This document shows, one piece after another, positions 9,639 through 17,875 of a DNA stretch of 64,000 bases. Source of the stretch: Cohnella faecalis (GTDB lineage: Bacteria; Bacillota; Bacilli; Paenibacillales; Paenibacillaceae). The stretch covers positions 248,001-312,000 of the forward strand of contig NZ_QXJM01000029.1 in NCBI RefSeq assembly GCF_003570905.1, given 5' to 3'. A program made the translations under genes and the position numbers. The notes below the pieces were generated by a model that saw only the letters and a list, made by a program, of their open reading frames with translations, had not been told where the DNA came from and searched no databases. The number at the start of each line of letters is the position of its first letter. Positions within the stretch are counted from its first letter, which is position 1.

Positions 9639-10052
9639 TCAAACCGGAAAGATCGTCTCCACTTCCCGCAGCTTGCGGCCCGCCGCCTCGACCCAGGCAG
9701 GTTCGATGCTTGCGTCGGGATCGACCGGATCGGAAAATTGATCGAACAGCGCTCCTAACGTACGGGCTTGCGCCTCGGAATCGAGTCCTTCATTGTAGAG
9801 ATGTCTCAAGACAAAGGGCTGACCGAATCTTATTTGAGCTTCATTGTTGGCCGTCTCGCTGTCCAGCCTGCCGACCTCGACGTCGAACGGAATGCGGAGG
9901 AACACGGTATTCGCTTCGTCGAGCGCGCAGTCGAACGAACCGTGATCGTATTCCCAGCCTCCGCCCAGCGCGAACCCTTTTTCCGCCAAAGCGTCCTGCA
10001 CCGGAACGAATTCGAGTTGACGAGAAGTTAGCGAGGATGCAAGGGAATGCAT
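9639..10052 (-). CDS. YugN-like family protein
   Basis: A 137-residue soluble protein, MHSLASSLTSRQLEFVPVQD onward, with FALGGGWEYDHGSFDCALD and VFLRIPFDVEVG segments that resemble the YugN-like family of Bacillaceae. No catalytic motif is evident and the role is unknown. The ATG follows AAGGGGG. It stands alone between the liaFSR-like operon and htrA with its own terminator. The family assignment is from recognition of sequence pattern only. Confidence 0.55.
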   Translation of the reverse strand: MHSLASSLTSRQLEFVPVQDALAEKGFALGGGWEYDHGSFDCALDEANTVFLRIPFDVEVGRLDSETANNEAQIRFGQPFVLRHLYNEGLDSEAQARTLGALFDQFSDPVDPDASIEPAWVEAAGRKLREVETIFPV

Positions 10053-10099
10053 GGGGAAACCCCCTTTTATTAAAGTAGGTTATCCCTAAGTTGCCCCGT

Positions 10100-10774
10100 T
10101 TAACCCTCTTTTACCCATCCTTTTCGATGCGCGTATATGGCAAGCTGGGTTCGGTCGTCCACTTCGCACTTCATCAACAGGTTGCTGACGTGGGTTTTGA
10201 CCGTTTTGATGCTGATATGAAGCTCGTCGCCGATTTCTTTATTCGCTTTCCCTTCCGCGATCAGAAGCAGGACTTCCCGTTCGCGTTCGGTAAGACCTTC
10301 GCCGTCATTCTGAACGGAGCGCTTGCGCAGCCCTCTCGTCAGCGCCTGGGATACATCCCCGCTCATGACCGGCATGTTCTTGATCGCCCCTTGCATCGCG
10401 TATAAAAGCTCGTCGGCCGATACCGTTTTGAGCACGTAGCTCACAGCTCCCGCCTCGATTGCTTCGACCACCTTGTCGTCTTCCAGAAAGCTTGTCAAAA
10501 TAATAATTCGCAGCTCCGGAAAGGAGTCCAGAAGCGCCTTCGTCGTCTCGACTCCGTCCATATGGGGCATCATGAGATCCATGAGGACGAGTTGGGGCAT
10601 TCTCCCGTCAAAGCCGCCGTTCTTCAGCTTTTCGAGAGCATCGATGCCGCTGGCCGCTTCTCCGATCACTTCAAACCGCGAATCCAGCATCAAATATGTA
10701 CGAAGCCCCATTCGGACCATTTCGTGATCGTCCACGATCATGACTTTCCATGAGACTCCCGTTTCGTTCGTCAT
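10100..10774 (-). CDS. liaR: NarL/LuxR-family response regulator, LiaR/VraR type
   Basis: A 224-residue regulator with acidic residues VDDHEMV, phospho-acceptor Asp66 in LMDLMMPHMDG, the switch Thr in ILTS, the lysine in YVLKTV, and a C-terminal LuxR helix-turn-helix (LTEREREVLLLIAEGKANKE, then IKTVKTHVSNLL). It overlaps the kinase gene by 4 bp (ATGA), and liaF-like and liaS-like genes precede it, so it is the output of a LiaFSR-type cell-envelope stress system. No liaIH target operon is seen in the window. Confidence 0.87.
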   Translation of the reverse strand: MTNETGVSWKVMIVDDHEMVRMGLRTYLMLDSRFEVIGEAASGIDALEKLKNGGFDGRMPQLVLMDLMMPHMDGVETTKALLDSFPELRIIILTSFLEDDKVVEAIEAGAVSYVLKTVSADELLYAMQGAIKNMPVMSGDVSQALTRGLRKRSVQNDGEGLTEREREVLLLIAEGKANKEIGDELHISIKTVKTHVSNLLMKCEVDDRTQLAIYAHRKGWVKEG

Positions 10775-11805
10775 TTTGGCGTACTCTCCTTCTCAGTGCT
10801 AGGTTCGAATTTCGGAAACCAGACCTTGACTCTCGTTCCCGAGCCCGGCTTGGTTACGATTTCGGCTTCTCCGCCAAGCTTTTGGGCTCGCTCCCGCATC
10901 GTGGACAGCCCATAGGCCCCGGTTCGAACCTGTTCGGCCCGGAAGCCGGCTCCGTCGTCTTCGATGTTCAAAGACAGCTGCCTGTCCGTCTCCCCGAGGA
11001 ATAACCGTACGACTTTCGCTTCCGCATGCTTCACCACATTCGCCATCGCTTCCTGAATAATGAGAAACAGCTGGTGCTCCATCGCTTCCGAGACCGGACT
11101 CCGCAATTGTATGTCCAGCGTTCCTTGCAAGCCGTTCTGCCGGCAGTAGTCGGGAAACCACCTGTCCAGAGCCTCTTCCAGCGTTCGGCCTTGCAGCTCC
11201 AACGGACGAAGCTGGGCGATCAGGCTCCGCATCTGCCGTTGGGCGGTAGACGACATCGCAATCAACTGCTCCATAACCTTCGCCGCGTGCTCCGCATCCC
11301 GCTCCAGCAGCTTGGGCAGCGAGGATGCCGACATGTGAAGCGCAAAAAGCTGCTGGCTTACCGTATCGTGCAAATCCCGCGCCAATCGGCGCCGTTCCTC
11401 GAGCACGGCATTTTCCTGCGAGGACACTTCCTCGACGCTCTTCTCGCCAAGCTGTTGAAGCAGCTTGAGCCGCGACTCCAACGCGCTCAGCATGGCGTTG
11501 AAATCCAGAAATACGCCGGCAAAGGCATCCATTCCGAGGGAAGGCAGCTTGGCCGTCCAATTGCCGGCCGCCGCTTGTTTGATCGCAAGCTGCAGCTGAT
11601 CGATCCGTTGCTGCGTCCGCCTCCCCAACACGTAGCCGACCGCCATCGCGAGAACGATCAGCCCCGCAGCCCAGCCGTACCAGTCTTTCCCTTCAATCGG
11701 ACTATCGGACGTCTCCGTCCAAGCGAAGAACAGCGCCATGGCAAGCGAGATGGCTCCGGTGTAAAGCGTCCACTCCCATTTGCTGTTCCGAACGAATCGC
11801 ATCAT
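10771..11805 (-). CDS. liaS: LiaS/VraS-type sensor histidine kinase
   Basis: A 344-residue kinase with two closely spaced TM helices (about 13-29 and 45-60) and almost no extracellular loop, i.e. an intramembrane-sensing kinase. It has a HAMP-like linker, then the HisKA_3 box RRRLARDLHDTVSQQ with His146, and a HATPase domain with IIQEAMANVVKHA, DDGAGF and GAYGLSTMRERA. It lies between liaF- and liaR-like genes in the canonical order. In this family LiaF keeps the kinase inactive until envelope stress; that is family knowledge, not visible here. Confidence 0.88.
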   Translation of the reverse strand: MMRFVRNSKWEWTLYTGAISLAMALFFAWTETSDSPIEGKDWYGWAAGLIVLAMAVGYVLGRRTQQRIDQLQLAIKQAAAGNWTAKLPSLGMDAFAGVFLDFNAMLSALESRLKLLQQLGEKSVEEVSSQENAVLEERRRLARDLHDTVSQQLFALHMSASSLPKLLERDAEHAAKVMEQLIAMSSTAQRQMRSLIAQLRPLELQGRTLEEALDRWFPDYCRQNGLQGTLDIQLRSPVSEAMEHQLFLIIQEAMANVVKHAEAKVVRLFLGETDRQLSLNIEDDGAGFRAEQVRTGAYGLSTMRERAQKLGGEAEIVTKPGSGTRVKVWFPKFEPSTEKESTPK

Positions 11806-11812
11806 CGGACGC

Positions 11813-12865
11813 TCAGCCCACCTTCGTCACTCGAACGTCGCCGATGAACGAGCTTACGACGAGTACGACTTTTTTTTCCGTGTCTTGGTAGCTGAGCGTT
11901 TCTACCGTCGTCTGGTTAAATAATCCGCCGCGCTTCTGATCCAGTATGGAGACGTCGCCGATCAGGCAGCTCGACACGACTTGAACGCCGATGTTTGCGT
12001 CGTTAGGCACGAACACCTTCACATCCCCGATAAAAGAGGAAATATACAGCTTTGTCTCGCCGCTCGGAATTTGCGCTTTCGTCAGATCGATCGTCGTATC
12101 GCCGATGAACATCGATATGTTCATGGGACGCAGCTCCCAGTAATCGTTGCCGAGAAAGATATCGCCGATGAAGCGGCTGTGGCTCTGTTTCCCTTCGTGC
12201 CAGCGGTCTTTCCAATGATCCTTGTGCCAATGGCGCCCATGATGGTGAGCGTGTCTCTCATCCCTATAGTGCTGACGGTATTGGTCGCGCTCTTGCCGAT
12301 AGGGGTCGCTGTGCTGCTGACGCTCCTGAGCGTGTGACTGCCGTTCCCGCTCATCGGAGTATGCAGCAGGATCGTTAACGGGAGCGCCGTTCGCATTCGT
12401 GAACGAGGCCGCCGGATCGTCCGTTAGCGGAGGGGCCGGCGGAGGGCCGTGATGCTGGAACGGATTCGGCGGCACCGGCGGAGGGGTCACGGAATTCCAT
12501 CCGTCCGCTCCGTGATCGGCTTGGCGATCGGTACGCTTCGGCCGATTGCCTCGAAACAGCATGCAGATGCCGATCCATATGACGACAGCGGGCCATAGCT
12601 GGCCGATTTCCCACTCGAACCAGTCCAGATTTCTGCCCAGAAAATAAACGCCGACCGCAACGACGATCGGATTCCAGCACAAGCCGCCGTTGCGTTGGAG
12701 CAGCAGTCCCTGCAGCCCGAAAAAAATGACAATTACCGGCCAATATACGGAGAATAGCTCGCCGATATCGAACGATGCCGCCCCTGTCTGATTCAAGAGG
12801 AAGACGACTCCGATCGCGATGACGACGATCCCCCAGAAAAAGCGGTGAAGGAAAGACGATTGCAT
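11813..12865 (-). CDS. liaF: LiaF-like membrane regulator with histidine-rich linker
   Basis: A 350-residue protein. The N-terminus carries about four hydrophobic segments (VVIAIGVVFLLNQ, WPVIVIFFGLQGLLL, IVVAVGVYFLG, WPAVVIWIGICMLF), then a Pro-rich stretch, a strongly His/Arg/Gln-rich region at about 170-230, and a C-terminal beta-repeat domain with four FIGD/LIGD motifs (RFIGD, MFIGD, SFIGD, CLIGD, SFIGD in order) typical of the LiaF/DUF2154 C-terminal domain. It is followed within 8 bp by liaS, forming the liaFSR-like operon. The His-rich linker is unusual for the family and could bind metal. The ATG follows CGGAGG. Confidence 0.85.
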   Translation of the reverse strand: MQSSFLHRFFWGIVVIAIGVVFLLNQTGAASFDIGELFSVYWPVIVIFFGLQGLLLQRNGGLCWNPIVVAVGVYFLGRNLDWFEWEIGQLWPAVVIWIGICMLFRGNRPKRTDRQADHGADGWNSVTPPPVPPNPFQHHGPPPAPPLTDDPAASFTNANGAPVNDPAAYSDERERQSHAQERQQHSDPYRQERDQYRQHYRDERHAHHHGRHWHKDHWKDRWHEGKQSHSRFIGDIFLGNDYWELRPMNISMFIGDTTIDLTKAQIPSGETKLYISSFIGDVKVFVPNDANIGVQVVSSCLIGDVSILDQKRGGLFNQTTVETLSYQDTEKKVVLVVSSFIGDVRVTKVG

Positions 12866-13014
12866 AAATACCTACCTCCGAGTAGCGAGTTGTTAATTCT
12901 AGTATAAGGGATGAGGAAGCCCGATAGACAGCGTCGGGAGGTTGAAAATTCCCTCGGTCTCGAGACTGAGGCGGCCGATTTTCACGCTCGAATAACTAAC
13001 ACGAAACATGTGTA

Positions 13015-13031
13015 TGTTAAATTTCTTTACA
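13015..13031 (+). promoter_or_regulatory. TnrA-like activator box upstream of amt
   Basis: TGTTAAATTTCTTTACA keeps all fixed outer positions of the TnrA/GlnR consensus (TGTNANA at the left, TNACA at the right) with two central mismatches. It is centred about 51 bp upstream of the predicted transcription start, the spacing known for TnrA-activated promoters. Confidence 0.65.
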
Positions 13032-13038
13032 GCCATCG

Positions 13039-13067
13039 TTGACATATGTGACTCTCGCCTATATAAT
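13039..13067 (+). promoter_or_regulatory. Consensus sigma-A promoter of amt
   Basis: TTGACA (13039-13044), a 17-bp spacer and TATAAT (13062-13067): a perfect consensus promoter about 58 bp upstream of the amt ATG. Confidence 0.85.
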
Positions 13068-13125
13068 GAGGGCGAATTTCTGCTTATTATGTTAGATTTC
13101 TACAATGTTTGTGGGGGAATAAAAG

Positions 13126-14403
13126 ATGGAGATAGCGGAACTATCCCGTGGCATGGACACGATATGGGTCGTGTTGACCGCAGCCATGATTTTGCTTATG
13201 GAGGGCGGCTTCGCCTTGCTTGAGGCCGGCTTCGTTCGCCAGAAAAACGCGGTCAGCATCATTATGAAGGTGTTTGTCGACATTTCGTTCGGCGCGCTTG
13301 TTTTTTATTTCATGGGCTTCGCCATCATGTACGGCAAGGATGCCGGCGGCCTGATCGGCACTACAGGGTTTTGGATGGACGGAGACCTCTCCCATCTTCA
13401 GCTCAACATCTCGACAGATACCTATTGGCTGTTCCAGTGCGCGTTCGTCATTGCCGTCATTTCCATTGTGTCGGGAGCGGTAGCCGAGCGAATTCATTTC
13501 AGAGCTTACATCGTCTATACCATTCTAATGACAGGCTTGATCTATCCGATATCCGGCCACTGGATTTGGTCTCCGAGCGGATGGCTGGCCAAGCTCGGCA
13601 TGATCGACTTCGCCGGCTCCGCCGCCATTCACGCTCTCGGCGGCTTCGCGGCGCTTGCGGCCGCCCTGTTCCTCGGACCTCGGATCGGACGGTTCGGAGC
13701 CGACGGACGCACGAATATCGTGCCGCCTTCCAATTTGCCGCTCGCCTCCGTAGGAGCCTTCATTCTCTGGTTCGGCTGGTTCGGCTTTAATTCCGGCAGC
13801 ACGTTAAGCGCTACCAACGAAAATATCGGGCACATCGCCGTCACGACGATGCTCGCTTCCGCCGCAGGCTGCGCCGCATGCATTCTATTTACCCTGTTCC
13901 GCTACCAAAAAGCCGATCCTCCCATGGCGATTAACGGCGCGCTAGCAGGGCTCGTCGGCATTACGGCGGGCTGCGCATTCGTCTCCGACGGAGCCGCGAT
14001 CCTGATCGGTGCCGTATCCGGCATCGTTATGATACTCGCCAGCGAACGACTCGAGAAGCATCGTGTCGACGACCCCGTCGGAGCTTTTGCAGTGCACGGC
14101 ATCAGCGGCAGCATCGGCACGCTGGCCGTCGGATTGTTCGCTTTGCCGGGAAGCGCCGCGCATACGGGACTCTTCTACGGCGGCGGATGGTATTTGCTCG
14201 GCGTCCAAGCGCTTGGATTAGCGGTTGTGGCCGTCTGGGGATTTGCTCTGACATGGGGGGCGTTAAAGCTGATCCAATGGTTCAAGCCGGTGCGAGTCTC
14301 GCGGGACGATGAATTGATCGGCCTCGACGTCGGCATCCACGGAGTTCCCGCCTATAACCAAGAGCACGATTTCCTCGATGTCGATAAGCTTCGTTCGAAT
14401 TAA
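13126..14403 (+). CDS. amt: Ammonium transporter (Amt family)
   Basis: A 425-residue polytopic membrane protein that imports ammonium. It begins MEIAELSRGMDTIWVVL and has the Amt signature segments LLMEGGFALLEAGFVRQKN, the histidine in ISGHWIWSPSGWL, a conserved histidine in AAIHALGGFAALAAAL, WFGWFGFNSGS and the second pore histidine in AVHGISGSIGTLAVG. About 11 TM helices are predicted by eye. GGGGGA precedes the ATG. A consensus promoter and TnrA-like box indicate induction during nitrogen limitation. No PII (glnK/glnB) gene follows, unlike the nrgAB operon; a terminator lies 14 bp after the stop. Confidence 0.95.
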   Translation: MEIAELSRGMDTIWVVLTAAMILLMEGGFALLEAGFVRQKNAVSIIMKVFVDISFGALVFYFMGFAIMYGKDAGGLIGTTGFWMDGDLSHLQLNISTDTYWLFQCAFVIAVISIVSGAVAERIHFRAYIVYTILMTGLIYPISGHWIWSPSGWLAKLGMIDFAGSAAIHALGGFAALAAALFLGPRIGRFGADGRTNIVPPSNLPLASVGAFILWFGWFGFNSGSTLSATNENIGHIAVTTMLASAAGCAACILFTLFRYQKADPPMAINGALAGLVGITAGCAFVSDGAAILIGAVSGIVMILASERLEKHRVDDPVGAFAVHGISGSIGTLAVGLFALPGSAAHTGLFYGGGWYLLGVQALGLAVVAVWGFALTWGALKLIQWFKPVRVSRDDELIGLDVGIHGVPAYNQEHDFLDVDKLRSN

Positions 14404-14416
14404 GTCGACGATTTTG

Positions 14417-14455
14417 AAGAGACGGGTTGAGCAGCAACTGCTCGACCCGTCTCTT
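14417..14455 (+). terminator. Rho-independent terminator of amt
   Basis: An 18-bp near-perfect stem (AAGAGACGGGTTGAGCAG against CTGCTCGACCCGTCTCTT) with a 3-base loop and a trailing T-rich tract. Confidence 0.85.
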
Positions 14456-14469
14456 TAATTATGCACATC

Positions 14470-14840
14470 AACCACCGTCCGCTGAATGTACAGGATCTCA
14501 TCCCACTGTCGCTCCGATCCGCCAGCCGTCCGCTGAATGTACGGTACCTCTTCCCACTATTGCACCGATCCGCCAGCCAATCGACGAATGTACGGTACCT
14601 CCTCCCACTTTTGCTCCGATCCGCCAGCCAATCGACGAATGTATGGTACCTCCTCCCACTGTTGCTCCGATCCGCCAGCCATCCGTCGAATGTATGGTAC
14701 CTCTTCCCACTGTTGCTCCGATCCTCCAGCCATCCGTCGAATGTATGGTACCTCCTCCCACTGTTGCTCCGATCCGCCAGCCAATCGACGAATGTATGGT
14801 ACCTCTTCCCACTGTTGCTCCGATCCTCCAGCCATCCCGT
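14470..14840. repeat. 51-bp tandem repeat array A (about 7 copies)
   Basis: The gap between amt and the next gene holds about seven head-to-tail 51-bp units built around GGTACCTCCTCCCACTGTTG at the left and GAATGTAT at the right. Units differ at a few positions, with two alternating mid-unit variants (CCAATCGACG and CCATCCGTCG). Frames stay open on both strands only because 51 is a multiple of three; no ribosome site precedes them. It lies at the 3' ends of two convergent genes and belongs to the same 51-bp family as arrays B, C and D. Confidence 0.9.
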
Positions 14841-14913
14841 CCCGTCACTTCACACAAACAAAAAAAGACCGTCCCCCGGCCAAAATGACCTTGAGGACAG
14901 CCCCATCGTACTC

Positions 14914-15273
14914 TTAATCCAGAAGGGAGCTCGGCAGCTCAGCCGGCACCGTACCGTCGAGCATAGCGCGATACTTGCCGATCTCTTCCCGAAGCGAATG
15001 CACTCGCTCCATCGGCTTCTTCACGTAATGAATGTATTCAAGTGCAAGATGATGATCCGGCTTCTTGCCGGCCAGCATCCTCCGAATGGGCGACATCGTG
15101 CGGTAAGCCTGTTGTTCCATGCGCAGGCGGCGTTCGTACCTGTCCACCATTTGTTCGATTTCCGCTATTTCCGATTCGCGCTTCAAAATAAGCGTTTCGA
15201 GAAGCGAGTGCACCTCGGCGGTTTTGCGGCGAGACGTCGGCGCAGGAGACGCCGAGCTTGCGGGCTCATTCAT
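14914..15273 (-). CDS. Hypothetical coiled-coil protein
   Basis: A 119-residue soluble protein of unknown function. The middle (about residues 18-60, EVHSLLETLILKRESEIAEI and onward) is charged and strongly heptad-like, and a second helical stretch is around MERVHSLREEIGKY, so a coiled coil is likely. The start MNEPASS has a weak GGTGAT site upstream. Codon use resembles the neighbours and the frame is uninterrupted, which supports a real gene. No family was recognised. Confidence 0.6.
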   Translation of the reverse strand: MNEPASSASPAPTSRRKTAEVHSLLETLILKRESEIAEIEQMVDRYERRLRMEQQAYRTMSPIRRMLAGKKPDHHLALEYIHYVKKPMERVHSLREEIGKYRAMLDGTVPAELPSSLLD

Positions 15274-15370
15274 GAATGATCACCATCTATTCATTGTGAA
15301 CTTTTATTACATTTAAGCTCATTGTAATAGATAATGACCATTTTGAGAACTACCTATGGGAAGTTTTTTA

Positions 15371-16810
15371 TCAGGAAACCACAATATCGATTCCGACAAC
15401 CCCTATTGCCACTCCATCCGGACGAGTCAGTGGCATGGAAACTGTCATACAAGGCCTCTTCGTAATAGCGGAAATGTACACGTCGGACACGTAAGTCTCG
15501 CCCTCCATCGCTCTTTTCCACCATTCCCGGCTGCGCGCGTTAAGCAGTCCCGCTTCCGGCTCGGAGAATACGAAGGAGCCGTCGCTTCGATTCGACCACA
15601 CCGCCTCCATGCCCGGCGATCTGTTCATCCAGGTTCCGAGCAATTCCCGGTGGACGCCCTCGTCCAATCCATTCAAGGAAGGGTCCGAAGCCAACGCCCG
15701 AAGAAGCTCGATCCACTTGCCGGCATCCATCGTAACCGATTGCTCCCAGCCCCGGTCTCCGGACTTCTGCACGGCCGCCTTGAGCTCGTCGGCAGAATCC
15801 TTCATCTCTTCGGACACGCGGCCCAAATTAACGATCTCCGTCCGTTGCCGTTTGTTATTGACGAGAAGCTGATCCACGCTCTCCATCGTAAGGCCGACGG
15901 AATCGACGACACCCTTCAACATTTCGTTCGTTGCCGAAGTGCGGCGGGCTTGCTCGACCGCGGCATCCAGAGTTTGTCCGACCCGCTGGTCGACTTTGAC
16001 GATTTGGTTGAAAATCTCGTCCATTCGTTCGCGATTTTTCCCCATCTCGCTCATTCCTTGCGCTACGGAACGCTTTTCCATATCGACCGAGCTGACGACT
16101 TCCCGAATACCGGCTTCGATATTCTGGACGATTGCCGTCGAACGCTTTACCGCTTGACCGCTCTGCTCCGCCAATAACCTTATTTCCGAAGCGACCACCG
16201 AAAAGCCTAATCCATGCTCTCCCGCATGGGCGGCTTCAATAGCCGCATTGATCGCAAGAAGCGACGTCTGGGCGACAATCTCTTGAATAAGTGCGTTGAT
16301 TTCCCCGATTCGCGACGCCTGCTCGATAAGAGATCGCACACGAGCCTCCATCGTCTCATGATTGACGGACAAATCGTTCATGACCGCATCCGTCTGGTTC
16401 AGAGAACGGCACACTTCAACGACGATATCTCGCGTTTGCCTGCTCTGATCGCTCAAAACGGTTGAAGTTCCGCGAATTTCTTCGGAGGCAGCCGCCACTT
16501 CCTGCAGTGCAGAGAACGCTTCATCCAGTCGTTCCATCGCGAATTGGCCGTTGCGGCGGAGTCTCTCCTCCTGCTCCGTCGACTTGTTGACGATACCTTC
16601 GAGCTGTCCCATGCTTGAATCGACTTCGGATACGGCCGCTTGTAGTCGATCCGAGATGACGACTGCCTCTTCCACCATATGCCTAAGAGCTCCGGGATTC
16701 GACCGTTCGTCATAATCAGACTGTTTGGCAGGATGACGGAACCCGGGACGCGCTTCGCTGCGGGACCGACCCTGCGATATATTGCGAAACCAGCTTTGCC
16801 ATTGACTCAC
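15371..16810 (-). CDS. Soluble MCP-like signalling protein with C-terminal Cache-like domain
   Basis: A 479-residue protein starting at GTG (VSQWQSWFRN), chosen because GGGAG lies 8 bp upstream; a longer GTG start at 16837 lacks a site. The first 300 residues form long helices containing the MCP hairpin signature (EINALIQEIVAQTSLLAINA, then EAAHAGEHGLGFSVVASEIR and LAEQSGQAVK) that contacts CheA/CheW. The C-terminal 130 residues look like a Cache/PAS-like sensor domain (SREWWKRAMEGETYVSDVY, MTVSMPLTRPDGVAIGVVGIDI). No TM segment is present, so sensing should be cytosolic. This is the reverse of the usual order, in which the sensor domain comes first. Confidence 0.82.
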   Translation of the reverse strand: MSQWQSWFRNISQGRSRSEARPGFRHPAKQSDYDERSNPGALRHMVEEAVVISDRLQAAVSEVDSSMGQLEGIVNKSTEQEERLRRNGQFAMERLDEAFSALQEVAAASEEIRGTSTVLSDQSRQTRDIVVEVCRSLNQTDAVMNDLSVNHETMEARVRSLIEQASRIGEINALIQEIVAQTSLLAINAAIEAAHAGEHGLGFSVVASEIRLLAEQSGQAVKRSTAIVQNIEAGIREVVSSVDMEKRSVAQGMSEMGKNRERMDEIFNQIVKVDQRVGQTLDAAVEQARRTSATNEMLKGVVDSVGLTMESVDQLLVNNKRQRTEIVNLGRVSEEMKDSADELKAAVQKSGDRGWEQSVTMDAGKWIELLRALASDPSLNGLDEGVHRELLGTWMNRSPGMEAVWSNRSDGSFVFSEPEAGLLNARSREWWKRAMEGETYVSDVYISAITKRPCMTVSMPLTRPDGVAIGVVGIDIVVS

Positions 16811-16886
16811 GTCACCATCTCCCGATTGCTCATTCACTTTATGTGAGCTTTTCTAACATTGTATCCCATAAATCGACAAAAATAAA

Positions 16887-16908
16887 GAGGAACCTCAGGG
16901 GGTTCCTC
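16887..16908 (-). terminator. Terminator downstream of the gamma-SASP gene
   Basis: An 8-bp GAGGAACC/GGTTCCTC stem followed on the minus strand by TTTATTTTTG. Confidence 0.7.
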
Positions 16909-16973
16909 ACTAATTTCCGCTATTTTCGACAATTATCAACAACGCCCGTTACGGATGAGACAGAGCCGATCCG

Positions 16974-17114
16974 TTAACGGTTCTGCTGATTCGAGTTCCG
17001 CTGAGATGATTTTCCGGAAAAGCCGTTGTTGTTCGCGGATGACGATTCCGATGCGAACTCGGCGTCGAAAGCGTCTGCGGATTTGCTCGTGTTCTGCTTG
17101 TTTTTCTTAGCCAT
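16974..17114 (-). CDS. Gamma-type small acid-soluble spore protein
   Basis: A 46-residue hydrophilic protein, MAKKNKQNTSKSADAFDAEF and on, rich in Asn, Ser, Gln and Lys with the AEFASES motif that matches the TEFASET repeat of SspE. Gamma-SASPs are amino-acid stores in the spore core degraded during germination. It has one repeat where B. subtilis SspE has two or more. The start follows GGAGGTGAGG; an upstream in-frame ATG would cross this site and is not used. A terminator follows. Expression under sigma-G would be expected, but no convincing sigma-G promoter was found close upstream. Confidence 0.72.
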   Translation of the reverse strand: MAKKNKQNTSKSADAFDAEFASESSSANNNGFSGKSSQRNSNQQNR

Positions 17115-17162
17115 GTTGATCCTCACCTCCCCGCCCCATAGCATGAACGAAGGAGAAAACAT

Positions 17163-17693
17163 TTATGTATTCGACGGATAGCCTTCATCATTCGAATTCG
17201 ATTTCAATCTTGCTTTGCTTCGGTGAATGCGGGCTTTGACGGTTCCGACGGGAACGTCAAGGGCAGTTGCAATTTCGTCGTCCTTAAATCCGTAATAGAA
17301 CTTGTAAAGCAGCAGCGTTCGGGTAGCCGGGTCAAGCCTCCCTAACGCATCGGAAAGAACGGCGATCAGTTCCGGTTCGGCTGATTGACTACCGCCTCGC
17401 AAAAATTCCGCATATCCTTCATAGACCGTTTCGAGCCTGCGACGAGAACGATTGGCGCTGGATGCCAAATTCGATGCAATGGTTCTAGCCCACGGAAACA
17501 ACTTGTCCGCTTCCCGCAAGCTATGTCCATTCTCAAGAATTCGAACCCATGCCTCTTGAACCACATCGCCTGCATCGCCTTTGTTGTAAAGCTTGCTTCG
17601 CGCAACGCGAAGCATCTGACGGTAGAGTTCACCCATTACTTCTTCTTCCGTCCATAGCGAATGAATCGGATCAGGCTCTCGAAGGAAGCTCAT
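17163..17693 (-). CDS. ECF-type RNA polymerase sigma factor
   Basis: A 176-residue sigma-70 family factor with region 2 (DAGDVVQEAWVRILEN, FPWARTIASNLA) and region 4 (ALGRLDPATRTLLLYKFYYG, DDEIATALDVPVGTVKARIHR), the classic ECF layout. It would direct RNA polymerase to a small regulon. No anti-sigma gene adjoins it: downstream is the small SASP gene and upstream is the thrS 3' end. The ATG has an AGGTGA site. Promoter specificity cannot be read. Confidence 0.88.
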   Translation of the reverse strand: MSFLREPDPIHSLWTEEEVMGELYRQMLRVARSKLYNKGDAGDVVQEAWVRILENGHSLREADKLFPWARTIASNLASSANRSRRRLETVYEGYAEFLRGGSQSAEPELIAVLSDALGRLDPATRTLLLYKFYYGFKDDEIATALDVPVGTVKARIHRSKARLKSNSNDEGYPSNT

Positions 17694-17818
17694 TGTGGTC
17701 GGTCACCTCGTCAGTGGCGTCAAGTAATTTCATTCTATCATAACCACGTTAAAAAGAGAATATTTTCCATTTAATAGTAAAATATCGACAACTCCCGACC
17801 ATCGAAATAGTAAGAAAA

Positions 17819-17852
17819 AGCTTGCCGTCGCCCAAAAGGCAACGGCAAGCTT
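17819..17852 (-). terminator. Rho-independent terminator of thrS
   Basis: A strong stem AAGCTTGCCGT.GCC against GGC.ACGGCAAGCTT followed on the minus strand by TTTTTC. Confidence 0.8.
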
Positions 17853-17875
17853 CCCTGCTTGACCATTTCTCAAGA

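Noticed and set aside
14427..14917. Long open frames through arrays A-D as repeat proteins
   Set aside because: Open frames occur on both strands and in several frames because the period is 51; there is no ribosome site or promoter, and single-base insertions in array D break frames.
17115..17162. Sigma-G promoter for the gamma-SASP gene
   Set aside because: A CATGCTA -10-like word exists, but the spacing to the only -35-like word is about 22 bp and it would place the start in the ribosome site.
17700..17760. Autoregulated ECF-type promoter before the sigma factor gene
   Set aside because: An AAC-containing element is present, but no matching -10 at a standard distance could be supported.
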